64,000 nucleotides of DNA from Chrysomallon squamiferum. Its lineage: Eukaryota > Mollusca > Gastropoda > Neomphalida > Peltospiridae. A model generated the notes under the pieces. The model was given only the letters and a program-made list of their open reading frames with translations. It was not told the DNA's origin and did no database searches. The position numbers and the translations under genes were made by a program. The stretch covers positions 12,513,723-12,577,722 of the forward strand of contig CM022677.1 of the NCBI GenBank assembly GCA_012295275.1, in the 5' to 3' direction. Shown here one piece after another: positions 43,020-56,134 of this stretch (positions are counted from its first letter, which is position 1; every line of letters begins with the position of its first letter).

Positions 43020-44153
43020 TAATCTGTCGCATTTTCAGATTAGTATTAACAACCCAGATTCTTCTAATTTCCTCTCAGCTCTGAACTGTTTTCTGCCTCT
43101 AGCCATGTCTCAGCAGTCTTTTTATTAACTTGTCTTTTGCCTGTATCACTGCTAGAGGTTCTAAAGAGTAGCTGGGAAATGAGGTTATGGCTGTTCAGCT
43201 GTGACTGTTGCTTGTGTGACTTTTCTTCCACCACTGTTTAGAACTTGTCTCATTGTGTGGGAACTCATGTACTACTAGCAGTATCGCAAAGCAGCGTCCA
43301 CTGAAGTAGACATCATTCCATGAAATATCTTCCTGAATAGACCATCAGCATTCTTATTGTGTTGTGCTGAATATTTCACATCAAATTCAAATGCCACCAG
43401 CTGTGACACCCATCTCTGTTCCACTGCACACAATTTTATGGTACCAAGAGAACTTAGTGGATTGTTGTCTGTATAGATAGTAAATTTGTGTCCGAGGAGA
43501 TAATCTTAGATAATAGACATTTGGACTATTGGACAGTCAGAAACAGTTCTGTCAAATTCTTGATTGTAAACAGACTCGGATAAGTCAGAACCTTTTTCCT
43601 GTACTGTCCGACTAACAACAGTAGAGGGTCGAATTTTCCTGTCTGCTCTTGCTGATCTCCAACCAAACCTCGTCATCTTGTTGTACTCCTAGGTAGAGTG
43701 TACAGGGTATTGACTTCCTTGTCTTCTACTTATCCACCTACATCTGGGAAAATCTCTCTGCCTGCTTCTAGTGCAGTCCCTAGCGAAATGGCCAGGGCTG
43801 TTGTAATAAAAAAACAGGAGGGTTGATCGCTGGTGGAGAAGTAGTTTGCTGAATATGTTGCAGTGTAGTTGCAAACATATCAGATAGATTTTCTATCTGC
43901 TTATGCTGCTTTGGTATGTTGATGTTTAAGAAGTGACATCTGCAACCAATGTTCTGGATGTTACTTTGTGTTTTGCAGTGCTGGAACACCCCTCTGCCGG
44001 ATAATTGTTTTAGTTCTTCCAACAGTTTAAAGGTTTCTTCATGACCAGACATCTTAGCTCTGATTGCCTCAACTTTGAAGATAAGAACGCTGGTAACGTA
44101 TCTTCCAATACTGCAATACAAAATACAGTCATTACTATGACTGTTCTTGTTCA

Positions 44154-44154
<1 letters not shown>
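43020..44154 (-). mobile_element. Broken Ty3/Gypsy-type retroelement remnant
   Basis: Read on the - strand. 44154-43780 is a gag-like ORF containing MSGHEETFKLLEELKQL. Just beyond is a degenerate zinc knuckle (SPGHFARDCTRSRQRDF) in which the His and last Cys remain but the first two Cys positions are Phe and Tyr. At about 43505-43335 the RNase H domain is clear: DYLLGHKFTIYTDNNPLSSL, then AVEQRWVSQLVAFEFDVKYS and NKNADGLFR. An in-frame TAA precedes it. Protease and reverse transcriptase are missing between the two parts, and I see no long terminal repeats. It is an inactive, deleted copy. Confidence 0.78.
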
Positions 44155-44155
<1 letters not shown>

Positions 44156-44190
<35 letters not shown>

Positions 44191-44260
44191 TTTATTGATT
44201 ATTTTATTATTATTATTATTTTTATTGTTATTATTATCATTATTATTATTATTATTAAAT
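44156..44260. repeat. (TTA)n microsatellite
   Basis: Interrupted TTA triplets directly beside the retroelement remnant; the poly-Ile ORF over it is an artefact. Confidence 0.9.
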
Positions 44261-44896
44261 TAACTAATGACATTATGTGCTTTAATCTGAGATAAAACTG
44301 ATAAAATAATGTAACTAACAAAATTATTATAATTCCAATATTACAATATTGGTAATGTATGATTTACTGAAGGCCTCACTGTTATTGAGCAATGAGAAAT
44401 AAAAGTATCAAATTTAAATTCAAAACACACCAATCATTTCAAATTGTTTTGATTAACTGCAATTTGTCATTCACTTATTTTCTTTACAAATCTGCAACAG
44501 ACATTTAAGTGTCTAGTCAAACCAATTATCTGATTAAACCAAACAAAGCCTCACGACAATCATCGTTAAAATAAATAACAATAAGAACCATCTGTAATTA
44601 CATTATCTGAGCTAGACATTCTGGTAACTGACCATCAAAACCAAAAATTATTCTGACACCTAAAATGGGCCTCATTGTGATTATAAAAACAAAACAAAAA
44701 TTCTAGCAACCCCATGGGAAACTGCAAAATGCAGTAATCCAACATACTTACAACTACTAACTCACCACTGTTACTAGCAAGGACAACATTACTCCTTTAG
44801 TAAATAAAAAAATAATAAAAAATAAATAAATAAATAAATAAAACAAGAACAGAACTAAAAGGAGTAAAAAATAATAGAAACAAAAACAAAAAAACA

Positions 44897-44941
<45 letters not shown>

Positions 44942-45012
44942 TTATGAAAAATATATTAACATTAAACTTATTTTAAAATTAATTCAGTCTTATTTTTATT
45001 ACTAATACTTTA
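44261..45012. other. AT-rich spacer with (CT)n, no gene
   Basis: Unique AT-rich sequence, AAAT tetranucleotides near 44815-44845 and (CT)n at about 44900-44936. Confidence 0.6.
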
Positions 45013-46139
45013 GTAAACTTTAAATGAAATGAAGTAAACTGAAACTGCTTTTATAAATTACTTTGTTGTTTTTTAACTATTTAGTGTAAACATTAAATAT
45101 GAAATAAAAGCAATTTTTAAAACCATTTTGTTATTTCTTTTTCCTATTTTCTGTAAACAATTTATTATTAAATGAAATAAAATAAAATTATGTTAAGTTA
45201 ATGCATCTGTTTTGATATTTTATGTAAACAATTAATTGTTATATGAAAAAAATTATTTTTGAAATTATTGTTTATTTTACTATTTTTCTATTAAATGAAA
45301 TAAATATGGTTTTTGAAATTACTGTGTTAACAACTATTAAATGAAGTAATTTTAAAAACTAAAATTTACCACTTTCTGTAACCATTAATCAAAATAAAAC
45401 TGATTTTAAAACAACAATGTGCTTGTTTTCTTTATTAATAATTTATTACTAACATTACTAACATTTATATATATATGATGGGGAGGGTATACAGATCTGC
45501 TGAATACTTTTGAGGGGAGGGTTAATTCTCTAGGGACAGGGAAGTGATGGGTAAGATCAAAGTAAAACAGTAGATAAGTGCTGGTGTAGGTGGACATTTT
45601 TAAAAAAAATAAAAATTGGATTTGGGCAACATGGTTATTTTCAGTGACTTGTTTATGTAGATATGTTTCTTAGTTACGTACACTTAATTATAACTATACA
45701 ACACTAACTGAGTTTACATTCATACAACTTTTTAAATTAAATTTTATCTTTCTCAAATTTATTTTTCTTAAATTTCTTAGGATTTTTTATTTTTTATTAT
45801 TGTTGTTGTTGAGATAGAAGCTATTTTGATATATTAATTCTGTACAAGAATATATCTAAGAAAATAAGCAGATGAAGACAGTGATTCAGTATCTTTTCTA
45901 ACCATTCTCGCTTTTTTGTATTAAATATTGTTATTGTTAGTAGGAGCAGTAGTAGTATAAATTGTATGAGTGGCAGCAGTAATAGTAGTAGTAGTAATAA
46001 TAGTAGAAGTAGTAGTTAAAACATACCACAGTTTTTTATAAATGAAGATATTAGCTGTACACTGTCTATGAAATATGTTCATCAAACAATAACAGAATAA
46101 CAGAAAAAATAACACAACAAAAATATTTTCACTAATCAT

Positions 46140-47902
46140 TTATTTTTAAGAAAAAGACAAATGAAAATGGAATACAAATTTTTTTTTTTTTGCAAAACAT
46201 GACATGATGCAAAAATGAGAGAAAAAAATTAAAAATACAAATACTGAAAATTATTATTGAGCATTCATGTAGGTATTTCACAACCATTCATAAAAACTGA
46301 CAGACAGACAGACAGACTAGAAAACAGAACATAGATTCATAACTAGATTAATGAACAGAAATACAGTAAGAAAAAATAAAATTAAATGAAATTGAATGAG
46401 AGAAAAATATACAGAAATGAAAGAAAAATGTATGAGGATGATATTGAGACAGAAGAATATAAAAGAGGAAAAATTTAGAAATTTTTAAATATTATATTTT
46501 TATCCTGAAAATATTGAGGTTTTTAAAAAATAAAAAAATAAAAAAAATATAAAAAGATGAGGTTATTTGTTCAAAAATATCTACTCATGCATGCACATAC
46601 ACACATTAATTAGATAGCAATGCTATATATTGAAAACTACATATTAACATCAAATAACTGTTTTATAGTCAAACATTAATTAGATAGCAATGTTAATACT
46701 GAAAATTTATATACTAACATCATTTATTAAAATAATATGTTTAACTTTCATTAAATTATTAAAGTTATATTTTAATACTAAAATGTTAACATTATAAAAA
46801 AATCCTGACAAATCCATTACATATCACACCAACACACATTAAATAAAATTAAAATAAACATCACACAACCAAACAAAAGAGAACAAAACCCACCAAATCA
46901 AAACATATTGTTGAAAATATTGGACATTTGTTGTTCAAAGTGATTTAATAATAATGGAATTAACATTTATATCTGAAGACTTTTTGATGTTGATTTCAAA
47001 ATTGCATGATCCAAATATTGCAAACATCTCACATTAACAGTAAAACAAACAAGTTTTGAGAATTAAAAAAGAAATTACTAATATAAAAGTAATAATAATT
47101 ATTATTATAATAAAAAATTAAAATAACATCACTAATACATATTTAAGTACTGAGTGTTAATGAGGTTTGTTAGCATTCTTAAAATGAAAGAAAGTTGTTT
47201 TTACACACACACACACACGTGTGTGAGGCATGCATACGCACATACAATGATAGCAGAATATAAATATCTTTCTCTTGCTCCACACAAATAACATATTAAC
47301 AGACACCAAGGAAACATTAAATAATAAGTATATTTTTAAAACAGCACTTTTATCAAATTCCAGAAATATAATAAGAGTTAAAAAAGATGCTAACACAAAG
47401 ATAGAAAGTAAAAACCTTCAAATGTGGACAGTATTGAATATTCACTACACATAATTAGCTGATACAACACTGATCAAAAAGTTTCTATAAAATATGAATG
47501 CCACCCATATTTTACACCTGTACTGTCAAAGATACATCTAAAAATATTAAAACATCTTTATAAAGTAAATTGTTCTAAAAGATAAATTATAATGAACAGA
47601 ACTTTCCATCAAATTAAAAAAGTAACAAACACATTTTTTAACAAAGAAAAAAGGAACAACCTAACAAACCTAGGCATTTCTCATCAGCTTCAGGCAAAAT
47701 TCACTTTTATCTAGAATGTATGTAACAACAAACAAAACAAAATAAAAATGTATAACTTACTTGTTTAGTGTGATGATGATGATGATGATATTTGATATTT
47801 CTTTATTGTATTAATATCTGGATAAAATATTAAATATTTAAATTTGTTCAACCCACGAACATGTCTAACCCACTGAACATGTCTAACAACTTCTAAACAC
47901 CA
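46140..47902. other. AT-rich part of copy B, probable former 3' UTR
   Basis: Lies 3' of the last coding piece of the - strand gene remnant and matches 10021-10860 in copy A. A 79-codon - strand ORF at 47396-47157 is truncated relative to copy A, so it is not conserved. A GAT triplet run sits near 47771-47790. Confidence 0.45.
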
Positions 47903-47919
47903 AGTAATTTATAGAGTTC

Positions 47920-49030
47920 ATCATCATCGTCCATGACAGCATCATGTTCTGTCTGCCGTTGTTCTCTTTTCACTTCTTTAGCTGCTGCTTCTCTTTTTGC
48001 TGTCTCGCAGGCTAACGTTTCCTTTATGATCTCCTCTAGTTTGACTGATACCCTCCTCCATTCAGCTTCATCACCATCGCTCTGGAAGCTTACAAGAGGT
48101 GAATTGTTTGTGTTGGGACTAGAATCATCATCACTTGATAAAGGAGAGTTTCAGTTTGTTGGTTTCAAGCTGCTGCATCTGTGAGAGGAACATCTAACAG
48201 TCCTGTTTTTACAATACCCGAATATTTCCCAGAAGCCTTCCCAGAAGCCTTCCCAGCATCCTCTGTCTTTGAATGAGACACCATTGTGATCCCAGAATGC
48301 AATCCAGTACTAGCAGAATTATAACCTGACTGCAGCAGAGAAGTGGCTGACACATCACTAACAACCCTTTCAGACACACTGTTTAGTTGTTTTCTCTTCT
48401 ACATTGTCACTTTCCAGCTGTGGTTTGTGACCTTGTGTTCCTTCCTCGTGATTATCTTTGTTTCACCTTGGAAAGTTATTGTCACTTGTAGACCATGAAG
48501 GTTCTGCCTTCTGTTTTCACTAAACTATTATTAGTTAATTGTGAGTCACCTGATGATATGTTCAGTGGTTTGTTCACATCCATGTTCCCATCCACTATTT
48601 CATACTGTTTCAAATCACTTGGCGTCTCACCTTCTTCAGTGCTTTGTTTATCAACCTGTTGTAGCTTGTCTGCATCAATCTTTGAGAAAAAAGCTTTGAA
48701 CTTGTTGAAGACAACCTCTGCTTTCTGTCTGATTCTCTCACTACATTCCTGCTGTATGCGATCGTCATCCAGCTTTTTTCTTGTTTTCATAATCATCTGC
48801 TCCCAACTTTCTTTTTTTGTTAGTTTATTTTTACTTTTTGCGTTCATCCTCTTTTACTTTAGTATCTGTTTTTGACTTTTCCTTCACCTTTTCATCACAA
48901 TGTTTATCTATGCTGTGTTGATTGGTGTCATCTTCTCTAGCAGACTGAGTTTTGATTTGCTTTCACTGCCATGTAATACTTTCCTTTTACTCGAAACAAT
49001 CAGTTCACACTGGCTGGCAAGGATTGATGA
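47920..49030 (-). pseudogene. Broken gene for an unidentified charged protein (copy B)
   Basis: On the - strand, in order: DDTNQHSIDKHCDEKVKEKS and TDTKVKEDERKK up to a stop; a frame change at an A run; LTKKESWEQMIMKTRKKLDD and IRQKAEVVFNKFKAFFSKID then TPSDLKQYEIVDG (48847-48482); VVSDVSATSLLQSGYNSAST (48377-48165); and a last piece SSDDDSSPNTNNSPLVSFQS, EWRRVSVKLEEIIKETLACE, ending HDAVMDDDDELYKLLGV and a stop near 47903. At least three frame changes separate these, so it is not one open gene, though some could mark unrecognised introns. The composition (Lys/Glu/Asp-rich, acidic C-terminus) suggests a soluble coiled-coil protein. I do not recognise the family. Confidence 0.6.
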
Positions 49031-52000
49031 CCTCCACCATCAGTAAAAACTCCAAAATATCCAATTTTCTTCTATGGACCCTATCAGGCTGCATTCCTTG
49101 CACCTAAAGATATCTATTCATACGAGATGTTCAAAGACAAGTACCACAAATGAAAGAGGAGACTGGGTTTTAATGAAGGCCTGCGTGAGATTATCCACAA
49201 ACCACCAGGAGAAGATATGGCTCAATGAACCAAAGCAGAGGGAACAGTGAAGTAGAGGTAACATGAACACAAAAGTAAACAGAAAGGTGGCAGAAAATGT
49301 GTAATGGTGGAATCGAAAAAGATGTTCAAGAATGTGAAGGTGAAAAGAGGGAAGATCATTAATGACACTGCAAAAAAAAGATGTTTGAAGGATTTCTTCA
49401 TTTGGAGGAATAAAAAGTACTGGTGTGAAAGTATAGAAAAGTCTAAGACAAAGAAGATTAAATCCACTGAAAAAAATACTGCCAGAGTGACAAAGAGTGA
49501 CATAGGCATTCTTGACGTGTACAATTCTGAAAAGAGAGAATACAAACTTTAGTTTATCTTTCAAAAAATTGAGTAAAATGAAGAATTTTCATTGAACATA
49601 ATAAACTGTAACAATCATTTTCTGTACTACAGCACTACAGTCCGTACATGACTTTAGTCTTATACAAACACTGTCAGTCCACAGTAAATTGATGCCCACA
49701 TATTTCTCATTAATTCACTGTTTCTACAATTCTTTCAAATTCAAAAATTTGTGAGATGTATTATGGTTTATCTAATTTGCATGAAATCTTGTGCTATCAG
49801 AAAAAGAATGATAATAATAACAATAACTTTAAGGATTATCAGTGTGCTATAGGTTTGATCATGTTGAGTTTTTTTATAATCATCTTTAACAAAATATGAA
49901 CAGTCTTCAATTAATTATCTCTAATTACATATAAATGATGCATTTATGTGTAATAATGAAATAGTTCTTAAAAGAAACTGATTTATATTTGCACATGCTT
50001 TTTCTCAGCTGTGCATATAGACAAAAAAGTAGGGATATTTCAGAATGTTATTGCAAAAGCTGAAAAGTAGTATGAACCATGTTAGAATATTCAACACCTG
50101 TCATTAAAAAACACAAAAATACAACAGTCACCATGCAGGCATTTTGAACATACAGTAATATTAAAAACAAACTTACAGAAAAACACACTAGATGTGTCTA
50201 AGTAGCAACTTTCACCTTGAAGAAATCTTTGCTTGGTAAAAATAAACTTCACCGGCTTAGCCCAATTCAAAATATAACTGAAATATAAAAAAAAAAAAAA
50301 AAAAAAATCTTCATAAGCTCATTAAAATATATACATCTAAAAACAATGAATTACGGTCATAAAACATTGAAAAATATCCATAAATACCTATCACTTTCAA
50401 AAACTCTTTACAGATTCTTGAACCTAAGATGTAGACAAAGTATCAGCCCTGTAGTATTTCATCATATAATGACACAAAACAAAATCAAAAAAAGAAATTC
50501 ATATAAAAAAAATCAAATAATTACTCAATTAACTGGAGCCAAAAGAGCCATTAAGAACACTTCTTCTGTAGTGACTTTATTAATGTTATATGTTAACTGA
50601 TTGTTTAAGCTTCCACTACTTTAAAACCAAGAAGTAAAATCTTTCATAGAAACAGCTTCCAAAACAAATGACTAGCTGCACAAATTTCCAAACACTGCCC
50701 ATAATGAACTCCAGGATAGTTAATACAAAATCTGATTAACATGACCAGGAAGAGTAGCTGTCTTAATTGCTAAAGATAGTACAGATCACACTGAACATAT
50801 TGTCTTATTACTGGTTGCAGTTTCAAAAAAACGAAAAGGACAGTTATTAAATGTTTAATCACAGGAAGATGTCAGATTCTAGAGAACACTGCATCAAGAA
50901 CCAGGAAAGCAGGAAACTGCATCAATGTGCCAAGTTCACACTAACAGTTACTACATTATTTTGCTACAGTGTTTTTAAATAAATGTTTCTTGTTCAGCAA
51001 TTTTTCTCAAACCTATCAGTTTTGATAATAGTTACAGACAATGTGCATTGGGGAGGGGAGACAAAGCACTCTGATTATATCACCGATAGAACAAATTAAC
51101 AGTGTACATGCAACAATGGCTACAACCATAACTGTACATACTTAAACTGAACCTATTGCTAGGACAACAATTTGTTTTTTCTCAAAAGTGTTAAGTACAG
51201 TCTGGCTTAATATTTTTTAGCACAAACATATCACTCACCTACTGGGATGACCACACCCCAACCTTAATCACTCAAAACTACCTCAAAAAGTTATTATACC
51301 AATAAATTTGTGATGAAACAAAATAATTCAATACATATTTCAGTCATAATATTTTCATGATTACAGATCTTCTAACATGAAAGACGCAAAAACTGAAGAA
51401 AATAAACAGGAATTTGAAAATTTATGTTTTATCATGACAAATTGTGTTTTAAACACTGGAAGACATTATTTACAACATATGCATGCAAATAAACATGTAT
51501 TTTTGGCAATATTGTATCAAACCTTTTTTTTTTTAACCATCTTGTTGTGAACATAATTTTTAAACTACATGAACAGGTAAAATTTATTTTATCTTTATAT
51601 GTAACTTCTCCTCTAAATTTGAAGCTTATTTTTTCCATAATCCTGCTAATATAAAAAGTATGGCCTATAAAGTGAATATAATATTTAAAACACACCAGCA
51701 TTTCTCAACCCCTTTTCATGCTTGTGAAACCCTTGACATAAGTTTCATGTCTCAGGAATCCCTACATAAAAATTACTATATGCCATTATTAATAATTTGT
51801 TCTTTTATATTTTTATTATAGTATTTTTATTTATGATAAACCTAACTGGTTTAAGTAAACAAATGATGCCCTATTTTGTCAAAACTATTGGCATTGGTAC
51901 CATGGAGAGACATCTCTAAATATATTCCTTATGACTGTTATAATTTTAACTAATCACTAAATATATTCCTTATGATTGTTATAATTTTAATACAAGAGCT

Positions 52001-52298
52001 GAAGCCTATATTATTATAACCAAGACTTTCTTGGTAATCTGCTGTACATGTATAATAAAGTTAAAATATGAAATCAAAAATGTGTTAGCCTGTCTATCTC
52101 TATTTCACAAGCACCCTCTGGTGATCTCTAGCAAAACCCTGCTCATTCACACTGACAGAACTTTCAAAAACAGGCAAAAGCAATTTAAAAAAACAAGAAA
52201 TATATCAAATTAATATTTTAATACCTTAATACTAATGAAAAGTTTGCATTCCATAGGACACTATCAAATCTGAGATGTGATGGTTACAGCTGTTTCCA

Positions 52299-52330
<32 letters not shown>

Positions 52331-52390
52331 ATGTTTGCAAGCTGAAGGTCAGACTGAAGTGGCATTTGTTGGTCATTTGTCACTAAAATC
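49031..52390. other. Intron-like AT-rich sequence of copy B, no gene
   Basis: Matches 11600-15055 in copy A. The overlapping ORFs at 49564-49118 (-) and 49304-49552 (+) are the counterparts of those in copy A and show no sign of coding constraint. A GT tract sits near 52298-52331. Confidence 0.5.
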
Positions 52391-52394
52391 TAAC

Positions 52395-52572
52395 TGCATG
52401 TTGAATAATTCTTCATTGAGCTTGTTACAATGACAACGGTCTATCAGTTTTTAACTTGGCCAACCAAACGTCCTTCATTTGGGAGTATTCCTCTTTCAAA
52501 ATTAGCAACAACTCTGCAGCATTAGCTAGACTCAGCTCCTTCTCCTCTGCAGTGTTTAACTTCTACATTTTC
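52395..52572 (-). pseudogene. Coding remnant: coiled-coil-like exon (copy B)
   Basis: The - strand reads KLNTAEEKELSLANAAELLL, LKEEYSQMKDVWLAKLKTD and, after a shift, CHCNKLNEELFNMQLDFSD. It is nearly the same as the remnant at 15186-15056. The breaks and the missing neighbours mark it as a fragment. Confidence 0.5.
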
Positions 52573-52679
52573 TTCTCTTGTTGACTACACGTGAAGGCCG
52601 GCAGTGACTAAGAATGATTCTTCTGCAGATTTGTTGCAGTCTTTCTCTACTGCTGTAGGTTTATGCACTTCTGGATGAC

Positions 52680-54090
52680 GTTCTGCCACTGTTCTGTCAT
52701 CTGTTCTGTTATCGTTCTGTCACTGTTCTGTCATTGTTCTGTCTTCTGTTCTGTTTTCTGTTCTGTCACTGTTCTGTCTTCTGTTCTGTTTTCTGTTCTG
52801 TCACTGTCCTGTCTTCTATTCTGTCACTGTTCTGTCTTCTGTTCTGTTATCGTTCTGTCTTCTGTTCTGTCACTGTCCTGTCTTTTGTTCTGTCACTGTT
52901 CTGTCTTCTGTTCTGTTATCGTTCTGTCTTCTGTCACTGTTCTGTCATCTGTTCTGTTATCATTCTGTCTTCTGTCCTGTCACTGTTCTCTCTTCTGTTC
53001 TGTCACTGTCCTGTCTTCTGTTCTGTCAGTGTTCTCTCTTCTGTTCTGTCACTGTCCTGTATTCTGTTCTGTCACTGTTGTGTCACTGTTCTGTCACTGT
53101 TCTGTCATCTGTCCTGTCACTGTTCTGCCACTGTTCTGTCATCTATTCTGTCATCTATTCTGTCACAGTTCTGTCACTGTTGTGGCACTGTTGTATCACT
53201 GTTCTGACACTGTCACTGTTGTGTCACTGTTCTGTCACTGTTCTGTCATATGTCCTGTCACTGTTCTGTCATATATTCTGTCATCTATTATGTCACTGTT
53301 CTGTCACTGTTGTGTCACTGTTATCTTACTGTTCTGTCACTGTCCTGTCTTCTGTTCTGTCACTGTTGTGTCACTGTTCTGTCAATGTTCTGTCATCTAT
53401 TCTGTCACTGTTGTATCACTGTTCTGTCATCTATTCTGTCACTGTTGTATCACTGGTCTGTCACTGGTCTGTCACTGTTGTGTCACTGTTGTGTCACTGT
53501 TCTGTCTTCTATTATGTCACTGTTCTGTCACTGTTCTGTAACTGTCCTGTCACTGTTCTGCCATCTGTTCTGTAACTGTTCTGTCACTGTTATGTCATCT
53601 GTTATGTCATCTGTTGTGTCACTGTTTTGTCACTCTTCTGTCACTGTTCTGTAACTGTCCTGTCATCTATTCTGTCACTGTTCTGTCACTGTTGTGTCAC
53701 TGTTGTATCACTGTGCTGACTTCTGTTCTGTCATTATTGTGTCACTGTTCTGCCATATGTCCTGTCACTGTTCTGTCATATGTCCTGTCACTGTTCTGTC
53801 ATATATTCTGTTATCTATTCTGTCACTGTTCTGTCACTGTTGTGTCACTGTTCTCTCACTGTTCTGTCACTGTCCTGTCTTCTGTTCTGTCACTGTTGTG
53901 TCACTGTTCTGTCAATGTTATGTCACTGTTCTGTCACTGTTGTATCACTGTTGTGTCACTGTTGTGTCACTGTTTTGTCACTGTTCTGTCACTGTTCTGT
54001 CACTGTTCTGTCACTGTTCTGTAACTGTTCTGTCAACTGTTCTGTCACTGTTGTGTCATTGTTCTGTCATCTGTTCTGTTTCTCCACAGG
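52680..54090. repeat. 11-bp minisatellite (GTCACTGTTCT)n
   Basis: About 1.4 kb of GTCACTGTTCT and variants (GTCTTCTGTTCT, GTCATCTGTTCT, GTCACTGTTGT). Three 11-base units make 33 bases, so all three + frames are open for long stretches with an 11-residue period (SVTVLSLFCHC). ORFs up to 292 codons result. They have no start context or domain and are best explained by the repeat. Confidence 0.92.
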
Positions 54091-54968
54091 AGAACATAAA
54101 AAAAAAACCAGTTAGAATTTCTTATAAATTTGCCAGTTGAGCCTGTGGTATCCAGTTCTTAATCAGAAAATGATGACTGTTAATGATGTCATCAGTTTGT
54201 TTGTGAGGCATATTTTAAATGGGATTTCATCTCTTTGTATGTCACCCAACTGTTAACCAGTGATATTCCTGCCTGTCCATACAGTAATTATGGAGAAACC
54301 TAATTACTCTGTTTTTATCCTTTTGCAATAACATTCACATACTGAATTAAGATAATATCTTAATTTTTCATCATCATAAGTTAACTGTTGGTAATGCATT
54401 GATATCAAAAACAATTATAAAGAAATTATTTGATGTGTATGTAATTTAGTATTAAAACCAACAGATTAAGACCGAATGAATTTAAAATTAATTTCTTAAA
54501 TCTTAAATGTAATTTTGTGTTATGATTGTTTGTTTGCATGTTTGTTTATTTTTACAACAATTGCTGTCAATCAACGATATATTTGCATTTCAAGCGTTGA
54601 CAAATTAGCTTGAAAAGTCAGGCAAAGTGTATATTGCCTGAAATACTTAGATTCCATACAGATTGCACTGTTCGGGTGCAATTAGCGGCCATATTGAATA
54701 AATACTTAACAAAAAAGTAATTAATTACCTTAGTCAACATCGCTCTGGTGACTGCTACTACCTTTTGCAAACAACAATGATCTACACTGTGACGTAGACA
54801 CACGCGCGTCATAACGACTAGACCTTGAAAAGAAAGAGGGGTTGTCTCATAATTGCGTAAGCGTATGCTAAAACCAAGTTCAGTGCATTTAAACTATGAT
54901 TATTTAAAATCATTTAAAATATAATTATTGTTATGATTTTGATTCAAAAGTATTTTAACATTATCTAT

Positions 54969-54972
<4 letters not shown>
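54091..54972. other. AT-rich unique stretch, no gene
   Basis: Ordinary AT-rich sequence with a slightly GC-richer patch near 54740-54840. No exon or motif is recognised. Confidence 0.55.

Positions 54973-55056
<84 letters not shown>
54973..55056. repeat. (CT)n microsatellite
   Basis: About 84 bases of CT dinucleotides. Confidence 0.93.
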
Positions 55057-55060
<4 letters not shown>

Positions 55061-55238
55061 AATATACAACTTTCCCATAACGTAATGTATATATTTTCTT
55101 TTTCTTACTTTTTTCTTTAATTTACATAAAATATTTTTGAAACTTTCACAATGATGCAGCTGCTATTAATATTTTTTTTATTTTATTTATTTATTATTAT
55201 TATTTTTTTATAATCATAATGTAAGAAATAAATTACCG

Positions 55239-55280
<42 letters not shown>

Positions 55281-55371
55281 TCATTGCCAAAGAGCAGATC
55301 CGAAAAGTGCAGAATTTCAATGAAAAGTGATTTCGTATTATGATTAATATAATTTATTTTATTGAAACACA
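55057..55371. repeat. AT-rich stretch with (ATA)n
   Basis: T runs and TTTA repeats, then (ATA)n at about 55238-55280. No gene is seen. Confidence 0.7.
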
Positions 55372-55743
55372 AAATCTTGCGATTAAAGAAGTTCTGGTTT
55401 GTGGGGGAAAAAAAGAAAAAAAAAGTTTGACAAACCATGTTATTCAATAGATGTATTATGTATGTATTTATGTTTGCATGTGTGTGTGTGTGTGTGTATA
55501 TGAGCAGTCAGTTCGAAATATAAACATTGTCGAAATATTACATACATACACACATATATACATACATACATGCATACATACATACATATCCACATCCATT
55601 TGTACCCACATACATTATATATATATATAAACATTGTCGAAATATTACATACATACATACATACATGCATGCATACATACATACATATCCACATCCATTT
55701 GTACCCACATACATTATATATATATATAAACATTGTCGAAATA

Positions 55744-55774
<31 letters not shown>

Positions 55775-56069
55775 CATGCATACATACATACATATCCACA
55801 TCCATTTGTACCCACATACATTATATATATATATATATAAAATCTTGCGGGTACAAATGGATGTGGATATGTATGTATGTATGCATGTATGTATGTATGT
55901 ATGTATGTAATATTTCGACAATGTTTATATTTCGAACTGACTGCTCATATATATACACACACACATACAAACATAAATACATACATAATACATCTATTGA
56001 ATAACATGGTTTGTCAAACTTTTTTTTTTCCTTTTTTCCCCCACAAACCAGAACTTCTTTAATCGCAAG

Positions 56070-56073
<4 letters not shown>
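55372..56073. repeat. Palindromic structure with CATA/TATG repeat arms
   Basis: The left end AAATCTTGCGATTAAAGAAG is mirrored by CTTCTTTAATCGCAAGATTT at the right end, and GTTTGACAAACCATGTTATT by its reverse complement near 56005-56024. The left arm contains three copies of a roughly 105-115 base unit (AAACATTGTCGAAATATTAC, CATAC repeats, CCACATCCATTTGTACCCAC); the right arm contains one inverted copy. The turn lies near 55845. Tyr/Ile/His-rich ORFs on both strands are artefacts. Confidence 0.88.

Positions 56074-56134
<61 letters not shown>

Larger units (their letters stand above)
45013..52590. repeat. Segmental duplication, copy B
   Basis: Direct-orientation partner of 7812-15205. Similarity starts at TAAACTTTAAATGAAATGAA, is interrupted at 45110-45660 (unique here), resumes at TACGTACACTTAATTATAAC and, after another interruption near 45912-46730, runs almost continuously to 52590. 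This copy keeps about 700 bases (47577-48342) lost from copy A, including the C-terminal coding exon of the enclosed gene fragment. The two left-flank interruptions contain TAG triplets (45940-46020) and AT-rich sequence. Confidence 0.88.

Noticed and set aside
52663-54140. Several 110-292-codon Cys/Val/Ser/Leu ORFs
   Set aside because: An 11-bp stop-free repeat leaves all three frames open; no single frame is favoured.
55440-56004. Tyr/Ile/His-rich and Met/Tyr/Val/Cys-rich ORFs of 125-144 codons
   Set aside because: They are CATA/TATG repeats read on the two strands of a palindrome.
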